Notes: generated from the sequence alone by a model not told the origin. Positions 50,888 to 61,600 are shown, counted from the first letter of the stretch. The stretch is DNA of 64,000 nt from Aphrocallistes beatrix (GCA_963281255.1 OY725506.1:973001-1037000); one strand, 5' to 3'. Translations and numbers: made by a program.

Positions 50888-53245
50888 ATGAGTCGCATCA
50901 AGAAACTTGATGACTCTGTCATCAACCGAATAGCAGCAGGAGAGGTGGTACAGCGTCCCGCCAACGGGTTGAAGGAGATGATAGAGAACAGCATCGATGC
51001 AGACTCTACCTCCATACAGGTCGTAGTGAATGCCGGCGGTCTGAAGCTGCTGCAGATACAGGACAACGGACACGGTATAAATAGAGAAGACCTGCCTATC
51101 GTGTGCGAGAGATTCACTACCAGCAAACTCTCTACATTCGAGGATCTCAGTTCCATCTCTACGTTTGGATTCAGAGGCGAGGCGCTGGCGAGTTTGTCTC
51201 ACGTCGCGTACGTCTCTATCACTACACGGACCAAGGACTCGCAATGTGCGTATCGCGCCCGTTACTGTGAAGGGAAGTTGTTCGCTAAAGCGGGCGAGAG
51301 CTCTGTCCCTAAGCCCTGTGCTGGCAATGCGGGGACTGTGATCAGCATAGAGGACCTGTTCTACAGCATGCCGCTGCGGAGGAAAGCTCTGACCAACCCG
51401 ACGGAGGAGTTCAACAGGATCTGCGAGGTGGTGACCAAGTACTCCATCCACAACCAAGACATCGCGATGTCTCTGAAGAAGCAGGGCTCCACGTCTCTGG
51501 AGGTGAACTCTCCCGCTTCCGCCACTCGTAGAGACCGGATCAGATCTGCCTACGGGGCGGGCATAGACCGGGAGCTGCTAGAAGTAGAAGGGGAACGCCA
51601 GGACCTGCAGATGAAGTTCCAAGGCCTAGTCACGAATCCTAACTTTTCAGGGAAGAAACTCACCTTCATTCTCTTCATAAACAATCGCTTGGTAGACTGT
51701 AACCAGCTGAAACACGCACTGGAGAACTTGTACGCTCAATATATTCCTAAGCACACGCACCCCTTCCTCTACCTCTCTCTCTCCCTGGCTCCTCACAACG
51801 TGGATGTTAACGTGCATCCTACCAAGCACGAGGTACGGTTCCTGCACGAGGATGCGATTGTAGGGTTTGTAGAGAGAGCAGTGGATAAGGTGTTATTAAC
51901 CGCGAACACCAGTCGCAACTTCTCTATTCAACAGTCCCTCACTGCCTCACACGTTAATGCCAGTGAAATTCTGAAATCTAAAGCACAAGATAAACCCACT
52001 GATAAGACGTATGATTATAACTTGATACGAACTGATCCGAAATCACAGAAACTTGACTTATTCTTTCCCCAATCCACTCAGAATCAGAATCAAGACCAGC
52101 CAGAACAGAACTCAACAGTGGAGCCAGGAATGAGTGAGTATATTGAGAAAGTTCAGACTAATGCAACTGACAGTGAAGTCATTACACTGTCAAGTCAACC
52201 TGAAATTCCTGTAACTTCTCTATCAGATCAACCTGAGCCTGTCTCCATAATTACAGTGTCAAGTCAGTCCCAGCCATCTCTCTCTGCAGTGGAGAGCATG
52301 GAGGTGTGTGATAGCAACACAGAAACTCTGCAATCCCAATCTTCCGAGGAGCTGGAGGTATGTCCTCTCTCTGTGGAGGATTCAGAAGTAGAGATAGTGA
52401 GTAAGTCAAAGCGTCCTCGCATCTCATCCTCCCCTCCTCGCCCTTCCCCAGCTGTCACTAACCGCAGAGAGCACAGCAGACAGGTAGAACTCACCAGCAT
52501 TCTAACGTTAAGAGAGAAATTCACCAATAAAAGCCATCCAACTCTACAGCGTCTGTTTCAGCAGCACAGTTTCGTCGGGATTGTGGACGCTACTCGCGTG
52601 CTAGTACAGTACGACACTGGACTCTATCTGCTCGATCTCGCTCCCATCACCCAAGAGCTGTTCTACCAGCTGTTCTTGCTGGACTTTGCTAACTTCAGCT
52701 GCCTGCGCTTATCAACACCTCTCTCTATCTACGAGCTGGCTATGATCGGACTCGACTCACCGAGCAGTGGCTGGAAGGAAGAGGACAGTTGTAAGGATAA
52801 AGAATCGCTGGCTAATTACATTGTAGGCGTGTTCAAGTCTCAGTCCCGCATGCTCTCCGACTACTTCTCCCTTGAGGTAGATCCCGACGGAAACCTCTGT
52901 ACACTCCCTATGCTGCTGGACGGATATGTCCCCAACCTGAACCAGCTTCCATTCTTCGTGATGCGGTTTGTTACTGAAGTTGACTGGGAGAGTGAGATGG
53001 ATTGCTTTGAGCTCGCAGCTAGAGAGATCAGCCGGTTCTACGCAGTGCGGGAGAATGATACCGTGCAACCGGAGTGTACCGGAGCTAACGAGAAGGACCG
53101 GTCTGTCCGGACGCGTGCTATCGAGCACGTTATCATGCCTAGTCTGAGGAAGGAGTTTTTGCCGCCCGAGTCACTTCTGAAGGAGGGGACAGTACTACAG
53201 ATAGCCGATCTCCACGAACTCTACAAAGTGTTTGAGAGATGCTAG
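50888..53245 (+). CDS. MLH1: DNA mismatch repair protein MLH1
   Basis: A 785-aa single-exon MutL homologue (human MLH1 is 756). The GHKL ATPase motifs are intact: NRIAAGEVVQRPA with catalytic Glu30 and Mg-binding Asn34 in KEMIENSIDA, DNGHG at 60-64, and TFGFRGEALAS at 93-103. The transducer domain follows, with NVDVNVHPTKHEVRF. A variable Ser/Gln/Pro-rich linker (about 355-545) leads to the MLH1 C-terminal domain and the invariant terminal FERC, which in MLH1 completes the endonuclease site of its PMS2 partner. No PMS2 endonuclease motif is present, as expected. The start lies 195 bp after the CENP-C stop, and AATATTAG abuts the ATG, an acceptor-like context. Confidence 0.98.
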   Translation: MSRIKKLDDSVINRIAAGEVVQRPANGLKEMIENSIDADSTSIQVVVNAGGLKLLQIQDNGHGINREDLPIVCERFTTSKLSTFEDLSSISTFGFRGEALASLSHVAYVSITTRTKDSQCAYRARYCEGKLFAKAGESSVPKPCAGNAGTVISIEDLFYSMPLRRKALTNPTEEFNRICEVVTKYSIHNQDIAMSLKKQGSTSLEVNSPASATRRDRIRSAYGAGIDRELLEVEGERQDLQMKFQGLVTNPNFSGKKLTFILFINNRLVDCNQLKHALENLYAQYIPKHTHPFLYLSLSLAPHNVDVNVHPTKHEVRFLHEDAIVGFVERAVDKVLLTANTSRNFSIQQSLTASHVNASEILKSKAQDKPTDKTYDYNLIRTDPKSQKLDLFFPQSTQNQNQDQPEQNSTVEPGMSEYIEKVQTNATDSEVITLSSQPEIPVTSLSDQPEPVSIITVSSQSQPSLSAVESMEVCDSNTETLQSQSSEELEVCPLSVEDSEVEIVSKSKRPRISSSPPRPSPAVTNRREHSRQVELTSILTLREKFTNKSHPTLQRLFQQHSFVGIVDATRVLVQYDTGLYLLDLAPITQELFYQLFLLDFANFSCLRLSTPLSIYELAMIGLDSPSSGWKEEDSCKDKESLANYIVGVFKSQSRMLSDYFSLEVDPDGNLCTLPMLLDGYVPNLNQLPFFVMRFVTEVDWESEMDCFELAAREISRFYAVRENDTVQPECTGANEKDRSVRTRAIEHVIMPSLRKEFLPPESLLKEGTVLQIADLHELYKVFERC

Positions 53246-53912
53246 CTATCCATTCAGTTTGTTTTAATGCCAATGCTATCCTCCACTAACGGACAGAATC
53301 TGTTATTATTGTTGCATTTGTTTGATTATTGATTGCAACTTGTTCGGGGATTTTACATGATATTTTTTAAAGCTTTTTACTACCGCAAGCTTCTTTTACA
53401 AATGAAATAATAGATACAACCATGACACGATTCATAACTTGAGTCATCACTCGAGTTATTACTTCTTGAGTAATAACTCGAGTCACGACTTGAGTTACGA
53501 CTCGAATTGACTCGTGTCATGACAAGAGTCGTTTTTATGCTGACTGCTATGCATAGTGGTCAACTTCTGAAATAGGTTCCTCCCTAGGAATCTCATCATG
53601 GACAGTTGGGAATATTTTCCACAAAGATATTGGCCTCCATAATTTGAGCAGTCGCTGGATCCCGAAACTCCTAACCGAAGACCAAAAACTTTTTGTCTTC
53701 GATTAGGAGATTTCATATTGAGAGAATGAATACTTTTTACATGACTAAACACTTTCCACATGCCCCTCGTAAGAGGCACATTAGCTCATGCATTTCACAC
53801 TTCTGAGCTACTCCACAGAGAAATCGTTTTATTCCGTATCCAAAATGTGTACATTAAACTATTTACAAACCAACATTCCAATTTTCCACTACGTATCTAG
53901 TTACATCACACG
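53246..53912. other. Spacer between MLH1 and ZNF593
   Basis: Contains the foldback at 53421-53522. Otherwise AT-rich with no gene recognised. Confidence 0.5.
53421..53522. mobile_element. 102-bp foldback with ACTCGAGT repeats
   Basis: The termini CATGACACGA and TCGTGTCATG are exact complements. The interior alternates ACTTGAGTCA, ACTCGAGTTATTAC and their complements, so the whole segment folds on itself. No target duplication is certain. Confidence 0.72.
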
Positions 53913-56633
53913 ATGGGACGAATGGCTAGGAAGAAGATGCATAAGAAGGATAAATCAATTCGGAGGAAGTTCAAGACAAAGAACAGAAATAAGGACTTGG
54001 ACCAGATTATGGAGGATCTGATTCCGTATCGAGCGAAGCAGCTCCTCAATCCGGATGCAGACCCAGACTTGCCGGGGCTGGGACAGAAAATATGCATACA
54101 CTGCAGGTGCTACTGAATATTGAGTCTCTTTCATGCTGAAAATACCTATCGTAACTTTCATAAGCAGAAAATACTTACAATACTTTTTTTGAGATATTTT
54201 TTAAATTTATTCCCGGATTCTTGAGATTGATGTCCCGTTCCTTGTTGATTTGTTGCGTTGTATAAATTATTCCAATTGAACATTGAGAATATTTTAGTTT
54301 GTGAAACTGATCACTCAAGGAATTGGAAGCATAATTATAAGGTGCATACTTGACATTTTCTCAGGATTATGTAAAATAGAAAGAGATTTCTCCTAATTTG
54401 ATAAAATTGGAAGCAATATTTGTTTTCTACGAATCAATTTTTACAAATTGGTTACACATTGTAATTACCCTTTTCTTCCCTTAATTTATCCTTATTAATA
54501 TTGATGGTTTGATTATTTATGTCACTTAAATTCTCCGTTTTATTTATTCTTTTACACTATTCTCCTTTCAATAGTCGTTACTTCATTGATGAATCTTCAA
54601 TGCAACAACATTTCAAATCGAAACTCCACAAAAAGAGGTACATAGTCGAATTAATTATTTACACTTAATAGCATAACATCCTTTCTGAAATGTTTGGAAA
54701 GTTATACCAAAAATATAGTTACACAATATGCACCTCACTTCTACTAAAATGAATGATTTACTAATCTAGACTCAGCAGGATGCTTTGCTGACTAAAATAC
54801 AACACAAATGATGCAATAGTCTTACAACATGACTGTTTTCATTATTAATTAGAAAGCTTCTTTGATTGGGTATTATCCTCAAAGATTTATCGATGTTGAT
54901 TTATACCAATTAAGTATAAATATATAGTAATCAATTGCACATATAATATTAGATAAAGTAGATATTTTGTACAGTTTAAAGAACAATTTTTGAGAAGAGT
55001 TAGTATTGTATAGACATGGCGAACAGTTCATCCTCGAAAACACTGGAATCCGTTCACGATGGTTTGATTGAAGGTCTCGAAGTGGCCTATTACTTCCTAA
55101 TCAGTCTTGTGCTAGTTCTAAGCTTGGTCTGGTTTGTTTACTTTATCAACAATACATTATTGATCCGGAAGAAGATCAACTACCTGAAACACAACACTCA
55201 CTCCTACAAACTTGACCGTCTTATCAATGCTCTGATTGACTATTACAAATCCATATTGATCGTTTCGATTTTATTTTTTGAGATTCTCAGTTATCTGTTC
55301 TTAATTATACAGGGAGTGTACGGGATTGAATCCCAGTCTCCTAACATGTCCTGTGTCATTTCGTTTCCATTTGATCTGGCATATACCAACATCCCATTCA
55401 GACTTCTCCTCGAACCATCACTGATAATCTGCTTCTACATTTCGCTCTCACTTATCATTATTCTCACTTCCTACCTTTCCAAGGCTTTAAGCAACCAAGA
55501 AATCAAGGTTCGGGAGAACAGCAAGTTTATCTGGATATGTATAGAGACTGGTTGCATCCTGCTAATCCACTCGATCTGGAAGCTGTACGTCATTCTCGGG
55601 CTAGTTGTCCCTGTTCTAGGATTCATCAAGTTGTTTGTTCTGTTCAAGTATATTAGGCGCTTGCGGCGAGTTCTGAAAGATAATTATGTTAACGCACACT
55701 TTGGGAGTCAGAGATATCTCGAAGCTAATCTCAGACGTATGCACTCTCAGTACATCCATGCTTCTAGAGCTGTGTTCATCTATGCATGTGTCTACATCGC
55801 ACTGTCCGCTACTGTCTGCGTTCTAAGCCGAATTCGCCTTCTCATCACTTCGGACTGTGTGTTGGAGCTCCTAGCGGGATCCAATTCAAGTCTCAAGTAC
55901 ACGTATGTGAGCAATCTGTTCACGTGGACTGTGATATTTAGACTGAGCAACATCATCCAGAATTTATTCCTGCTGGCCCTGATACTGGTCATGGTTATCC
56001 TGCACCTGGGGATATTCGTGAGGTTGGCGAGGCTACGCTATCACAACTCTCCTCGGATTCCTAATAGAATGTGTTGTAAGAAGCGGAAGAGGAAGCATGT
56101 GACATTCGCTGATGATGTACAGGATGAACCTTTACTGAGGAATGCATGACGATTTATAAAATTTAGCTTTTAACTTTCTTTTTATTTTCTAACATTTCTA
56201 GTCAAACACACTTAATTGTTCAAGGATATTTCTTAATTTATTATTTACAGTATTTGTATGTGTATCTTAATTATATGAAGTCTCAAGGTTCTGAATGATT
56301 AGACAAATGAAATTTTGTTACGCACTGTTAATTGGGGTTGCTTAACACCCATGGGGAGGAGGGAAGGGAAGGGGGGCACCGGTGGGTTGTAAAATAATTT
56401 AATTTGCAGGGTGTTTGAGTATAAACCACCCTCGGGAGGAATTGTCTTCATCAATACCTTTTAGGGTGAAGAAGCTGAGAGAGCCTCTCTACACTCATAA
56501 AGAGGCTGAGGCAGCAGGGGGACTGGGCGTATACAAGCCTCCTCCCAAACCTCCTCACTTCCCAGCTGTCCTACAGCCTGTCTCAACCAAGGATAATGCT
56601 CCTGTTACGTTAGAAGGACTGTCAATTAGTTAA
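53913..56633 (+). CDS. ZNF593: ZNF593/Bud20-type zinc finger protein, host of a nested gene
   Basis: Exons 53913-54106, 54575-54637 and 56465-56633, joined twice in phase 2, encode 141 aa (human ZNF593 134). Exon 1 has the basic N-terminus and LDQIMEDL with DADPDLPGLGQKICIHC. Exon 2 (63 bp) supplies SRYFIDESSMQQHFKSKLHKKR, completing a single C2H2 finger of the ZNF593/Bud20 type. Exon 3 gives VKKLREPLYTHKEAEAAGGL, matching the family segment before the G-x-Y-x-P-P motif. The protein acts as a shuttling factor for nuclear export of pre-60S ribosomal particles in yeast (Bud20). Intron 2 (54638-56464, 1827 bp) holds a complete seven-helix protein gene on the same strand. Confidence 0.9.
55016..56149 (+). 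CDS. Seven-helix membrane protein, nested in ZNF593 intron 2
   Basis: A 377-aa single-exon protein. A short N-terminus with sequon NSS is followed by about seven hydrophobic helices (roughly residues 23-48, 76-102, 128-160, 172-190, 192-212, 250-272 and 305-335) separated by charged loops. A 40-residue basic cytoplasmic tail (KKRKRKHVTFADD) ends the chain. The topology is like a G protein-coupled receptor, but no DRY, NPxxY or CWxP motif is evident, so the class cannot be named. A Cys pair (Cys112 in loop 1 region and Cys287 near loop 3) could bridge extracellular loops. It lies within the intron of ZNF593 in the same orientation, so it needs its own promoter or alternative processing. AT-rich flanks, clean ATG and long frame support a real gene. 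Confidence 0.75.
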   Translation: MANSSSSKTLESVHDGLIEGLEVAYYFLISLVLVLSLVWFVYFINNTLLIRKKINYLKHNTHSYKLDRLINALIDYYKSILIVSILFFEILSYLFLIIQGVYGIESQSPNMSCVISFPFDLAYTNIPFRLLLEPSLIICFYISLSLIIILTSYLSKALSNQEIKVRENSKFIWICIETGCILLIHSIWKLYVILGLVVPVLGFIKLFVLFKYIRRLRRVLKDNYVNAHFGSQRYLEANLRRMHSQYIHASRAVFIYACVYIALSATVCVLSRIRLLITSDCVLELLAGSNSSLKYTYVSNLFTWTVIFRLSNIIQNLFLLALILVMVILHLGIFVRLARLRYHNSPRIPNRMCCKKRKRKHVTFADDVQDEPLLRNA

Positions 56634-56964
56634 TTTGGATTTTTTATGTGCTTACTTAGGTCAATTTACGTTTGCAAATAAGATGTATTCACATGTGAAG
56701 GTGTTATGTATATCTCAACGGCTAATACATATAGGGTGTTATTTATTTCACTAATATAGAACCGATTTTTCGTTAAAAAATCAGGCTATTAATATTTTAC
56801 AAATAACATGCATTTGAAAATTCATTTTTCTCCTTCTGGCGTACTATCAATCTGTCGACCGACGTTTTCATTAATGAATGTTTTCGTTTTCTCCTTAAGA
56901 AATCTATAATTAGTTCATCGGTCTTCACACACATACACGTATTCGAGGTTCAGTAGAAAACAGA
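56634..56964. other. Spacer after ZNF593
   Basis: AT-rich. It contains CTGTCGACCGACG at about 56856-56868, also found with variation at 58988-58999 (CTGTCGACCGAC). No gene recognised. Confidence 0.45.
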
Positions 56965-58089
56965 ATGGACGTAGTACTTTTGATTTGTTTCGTTATTAAT
57001 TTGCTGGTTTTCCGAAAAACTCTCTTCAGACTTCTTTGCAAACTCTTTAGACTTTGTTGCCACATTACTTGGTCTTATCTTAGATCAAAAAGTGACGTGA
57101 AAGAAAGGAGAAACATTGATACCCTAGATAATGGAGGAAAGGAGAATAGTAAATTCGAATTTGAATGCAAGGAAGATCCTAAAATTGAAATCGTTGAACG
57201 TAAAGAAGATTTTAAAACTGAAATCGTTGAACGTAAAGGGAATCGTGATATCTTAGTTGAGGAAGATAGAGAGGATATCAAAATTCAAAACGAGGGTATT
57301 TTATATGAAATAAAGCGCATTCTGAACAAGTTGGAACAGCTGGAGAAGAATAAGAAACTCGTTCTTGAGAACGAAGAGAGCATTGCTCGAAATGAAAATT
57401 TCACTTACACTGTAGAGAGAGAAGAGACTAAACCGGTGTCTTTTTACGTTGAACCTAACACCTCGACCGTGACCTGCCAGACATGCCACACTCTCTGCCA
57501 CAGGAGCTGCACCATCCTGACCAACTACGGTCTGTATCGGTGCGTCGCGATGGACAACCAAGGAGATTCAGCTCACGCGAAATGTTTGAAGTGTCCAAAC
57601 CATTGTAGCTGGAAAAGGCACGTAACTACGCGATATGTCGTCAGATCTGAACTGGAAACCTCTGAGACCTCATTCAGAACTTCTTATAGATCATCAGCTG
57701 ATTTGCTTCGAGAGTTTCGAGGTTCTGATGGCAAACTGATGCAAGTTTCTGTGATAATAAAACTGATGGATGAGGAATGTGAAGCTAACACTCTCCTGAT
57801 AATTGGACTCGTCCAAGTGCTGCGTCAGAATCTCACTCTACTGGATGGAACTGCCCCCACTGTAACAGGGTACATCGATATTCTGATCAACTCCGAGAGC
57901 TCCTCTGACGAGAATGGCTGGGAACAGCGAGTGGAGAAGTTGTACAGAGTGAAGAAGATGGTGAATGGTTTAGTGGAAGAAGCCAAACGAGGTCGCAGCC
58001 CTGTTGAGCTGTTCAAGAATAAAGTTAAAAGAAGAAATAATAAAATATGGTCTGATGTTGAACACTTCCTCAAAATTATGGCATTTTAA
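56965..58089 (+). CDS. Membrane-anchored protein with a Cys/His module related to AIG1-like GTPase tails
   Basis: A 374-aa single-exon protein. An N-terminal hydrophobic helix (residues 1-20) with several Cys around 25-32 may anchor it, perhaps with palmitoylation. Residues 45-150 are charged, with an imperfect internal duplication (EIVERKEDF, EIVERKGNR) and a coiled coil. Residues 169-220 hold a Cys/His array: CQTCHTLCHRSC at 171-182, Cys193, CLKCPNHCSWKRH at 207-219. This spacing resembles the module that follows the G domain in many AIG1/GIMAP-like proteins of invertebrates and fungi (from memory of the family pattern). Here no G domain is present: there is no P-loop GxxxxGKS/T anywhere. 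The C-terminal 150 residues are helical and unrecognised. Confidence 0.72.
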   Translation: MDVVLLICFVINLLVFRKTLFRLLCKLFRLCCHITWSYLRSKSDVKERRNIDTLDNGGKENSKFEFECKEDPKIEIVERKEDFKTEIVERKGNRDILVEEDREDIKIQNEGILYEIKRILNKLEQLEKNKKLVLENEESIARNENFTYTVEREETKPVSFYVEPNTSTVTCQTCHTLCHRSCTILTNYGLYRCVAMDNQGDSAHAKCLKCPNHCSWKRHVTTRYVVRSELETSETSFRTSYRSSADLLREFRGSDGKLMQVSVIIKLMDEECEANTLLIIGLVQVLRQNLTLLDGTAPTVTGYIDILINSESSSDENGWEQRVEKLYRVKKMVNGLVEEAKRGRSPVELFKNKVKRRNNKIWSDVEHFLKIMAF

Positions 58090-58616
58090 CTCTACTTTTT
58101 GGTATCTTCCATCAGTTTATTTCTTTTTGAACTCAGACAGTTTTTTTTCATATTTGATCTTAGTTATTATAACTCTTATTTTCTAATACGCAGGTATTCA
58201 TATTATAAATTGACAAGTGTCTAACTTGTCTGGGCTGAAATCGAGCATATACCAAGCAGTATATCGCCATATATTTGGGAGCAAGTACATACTAGTTATA
58301 CTCCATCAAATTGGGCATGCCTAATTTCCGGGACGGGACGGGATCCCGTCCCGGGAATTAGGTATCTTAACCCGTCCTATCCCGGAAATTAGGCATCTTA
58401 ACCCGTCCCATCCCGGAAATTAGGTACCTTTTCTGTCCCGTCCCGGAGATTAGGCATCTTGACTCGTCCCGTCCCGGAAATTAGGTACCTGATGGTTCCA
58501 TCCCGTCCCGTAAATTAGGCATGCCCCATCAAATTTCAAATTCAATCTATCTATTTCTCTCTGCCTTGTTAGAAGTATACAACTACTGAGATAGGAATAC
58601 ACTTCTTGACTGTTAG
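58090..58616. other. Spacer holding a foldback minisatellite element
   Basis: AT-rich except for the element at 58313-58526. No gene recognised. Confidence 0.55.
58313..58526. mobile_element. 214-bp foldback element with internal CCCGTCCC minisatellite
   Basis: The termini GGGCATGCC and GGCATGCCC extend into longer matching arms (CCTAATTTCCGGGACGGGAC on the left). Inside are about six units of a roughly 32-bp repeat of the type ATTAGGCATCTTAACCCGTC followed by CCGTCCCGGAA. The element is flanked by a perfect 9-bp duplication, CATCAAATT, at 58304-58312 and 58527-58535. It is a transposed unit, not just a satellite. Confidence 0.88.
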
Positions 58617-61600
58617 ATGTTTAAAGGGAAGAAGGACAAGGGAGGTAAAGCAGCTGGGGGGAGAGGGGACAAACCGAAACCTAAGCATACCGGTGCTCTC
58701 GCCGGAATGATGGGAATGGACCCCGGGTTGGATTTAGGAGGGGATGACGACTTTGAGGCAGAGCTGGCTAAGATCACGGGGGCTACTGTGAAATCAGGAA
58801 AAGGAAAGGTAACGTGGACAATTACCTTCAAGGGTTTACTCTACCGATATGTGAAACAATTATTATACGGTATTTCACTATGTAGATTTCAAATTTCACA
58901 CTTAGAAAACATGAATATTTCTCCGATGTATTATAATATTCACATTTCGTGTCCTTCGAGTCACTTAATGAAGTCGCACTATCGGTCTGTCGACCGACAT
59001 TTCTTATGTATTTTCCTAGAAAGATTCGAATCAGAAGAAGAAGCAGCTGACTGCCGCAGACCTGGACAAGATCCAGAAGAAGCTGGGGACGGACGAGGAC
59101 TTTGATCTGGACCTGGGCGGCTCTGACGGCTCCGACGTCTCCGACTCAGAGCTCCTGGCCGAGCTAGAGGAGCTGAATCTGGAAGTAGGAGATGATGGAG
59201 ATGACCAAAAGGTGCTTTAACTACCTGGAATTCTCTAGCATTTTATAACAAAGGAACTATTCTGATCAATTTCCTTTTCCTTCTAGTCTGGTGGAGATGA
59301 TGGGAATGACAGTGACATCGAATCTGAGTTTGCTAGTCTCACTGAAGAAGTTAAATCAGAGAAGGAACAGAAACAGATGAAACAAGCTCCTCCTCCTCCT
59401 CCTACTACCACTGCTAGATCCGCTAATGTATCAGCTCAGTCTCCTAGTGTGAAGCAGATTACAGATAGGATCACGAACTACCAAGTTAGTATGCCATCTT
59501 TATGATAATTAAGTGAGGGAAGCTTCTTACTTGATACTTTAAGGGGCGGCAAATACTTGTATATGCTGAAAATTTCCATTTTGTTTTTCTAATACATAGT
59601 GAGTAAATTCGAGTAGAATACGACATGCTATTGAAGGGTGACTACTGTACATGTTTTATAAGATGGTGTACCATGCATAGGAAGCTCTGAAGGTAGCAGA
59701 GAGCGAAGAGTCCGGGAGCAAGATTCGACGTCTGAAGAGGGGACTGACAAGTTTGGAAGAAATGCTGCTCCAAGCCAAGAAGGGAGGAGCTGTCAATCTG
59801 GACGAGTTACCTCCTCCAGTGACTACAAAAGCAGTCAGTAAGTCCCAATATCTGCACCCTATGTTACATACCTGAATTCAGGGTTTCATCCAGCTTTCCA
59901 AAGTCATACGCCTAAATGGACGCCACCATTTTTCTACGTGCCTAGACTCTGCATTCTTATATTTGTTTTATGCCGCGCGCCTAGCCCAAAAAAATAATAC
60001 GCCTAATTATGATCCATGAGATCAAATACGCGCGTCCAGTACGTCTGGACGAAAGCCTGCCTGAATTCCTTCCCTCCTCCTAGCCAAGCCTGCCGTCACC
60101 ACTGCTGAGTCAGACGAGCTAGCCCGTATGGCCAGCGAGATGACAGACGCGAGCATAGCCCCCGAATCTCCCCGCGTCTCCAACTCAGACACAGACCGTA
60201 TTCAGTCTCGCCTGCAGTTGTATCAGCAGGCAGTGCAGCAGTGTGAAGACGCGTTTAAGCTGAGGCGGTACAAGCGAGCGCTGGACACGCTACAGCAGAT
60301 GCTCGGAGACAGCGCGGCTAGCAGACCCATAGACTGGGACTCACTTCCTCCCGAGATATCTCTAACTGCTAGGAATCCGCCTCCCTCCTCTACCCCTCAA
60401 GCTCCCGCCCCCCCGCTCATCTCTCTAGAGGACGACTTCGAGATCCCCGCAGATGAGATGCAGCGATTATCTCAAGAGACCACCTCCACCACCTCCACCA
60501 GACCGGCACCTCCTCCTCCTCCTCCTCAGCCGAAACCACGCCCCAGTAAAACCGCAGCTCCTGTCCGCATCCTGCCCGAGGAGACCACGAGCGAGAAGGT
60601 GAGAGAGTTCCTGTCTGAGAGACAGAGTCAGTACAAGCAAGCCGCGGGGGCGGCTAAGCTAGCGCAGAATACAGACAAGGCGCGTCTCTACTACAAACAC
60701 GCTCTGAGCTTCTCCAGCGTGATAGCCGCGTTGGACAAGGAAGCCCCCGTCACTCTGACGGGAATGCCGGAAGCCCCGGAAGGGTTCACTCCTTCCTTCC
60801 TCCTCTCAGTCTCTGCCTGGCCTCTGAAACAGACCAACGCACCGAAGCAGGAGACAGCCGCGCCTCCCAGCGATGAGTCTCCCTCTGCACCCCCTGAGAG
60901 CGACCCCTCCATCCCCGTCCCCGCTACCCTCCTGGAGGGACTGGAGCAGCGGCTGGAGAAGTACAAAGAGGGCGTGACCAAGTCGGAGCAGGAGGGGAAC
61001 ACGTCGAAGGCTAGGAGGATGAAGAGGATCCTGACACAGTTCCAAGAAGCTATTGCTGCTTGTAAGGCTGGGAAACCTTACGAGTACAACGAACTGCCCG
61101 CTCCCCCCGGGTACCCCCCTCTCCCTCCTCCTGGTGCTAGGAGACCAGCTCACACTGCTCCTGCCCCTCCTGCTGTCTCCCCCAGACAGCTACCCACCCA
61201 GCCACCTGTCACGAGACAAGAAAGAGAGACAGAGATTTCGGCTGGAGAAGAAGATGATGGTGTGTTTTATTTTTTTACTAAAAATCTGAGCTCGTTAATG
61301 CCATCATATCATCCTAGTATTAGCCTTCATATTATGAACAAGATTGATCTTGAAACCGAACATTCCATTCTTCCACGTTGGTAGTCACTTTGGAATTCGT
61401 TACAACCACAAATCCGTGCATACTCCTATTCATCCATACTTGCACGTAGGTCCTCCCTCGTATGCAGTGAGTGCTCCTAAGACCTTGCTAGAAGGTCTCC
61501 AGCAGAGACTGACTAAGTACCGGGAGGGAGTGGAGCATGCGCAGAAGGAAGAGGCGTCCAGCAAGGTTCGGAGGATGAGTAGGATAGTCAAACAGTATGA

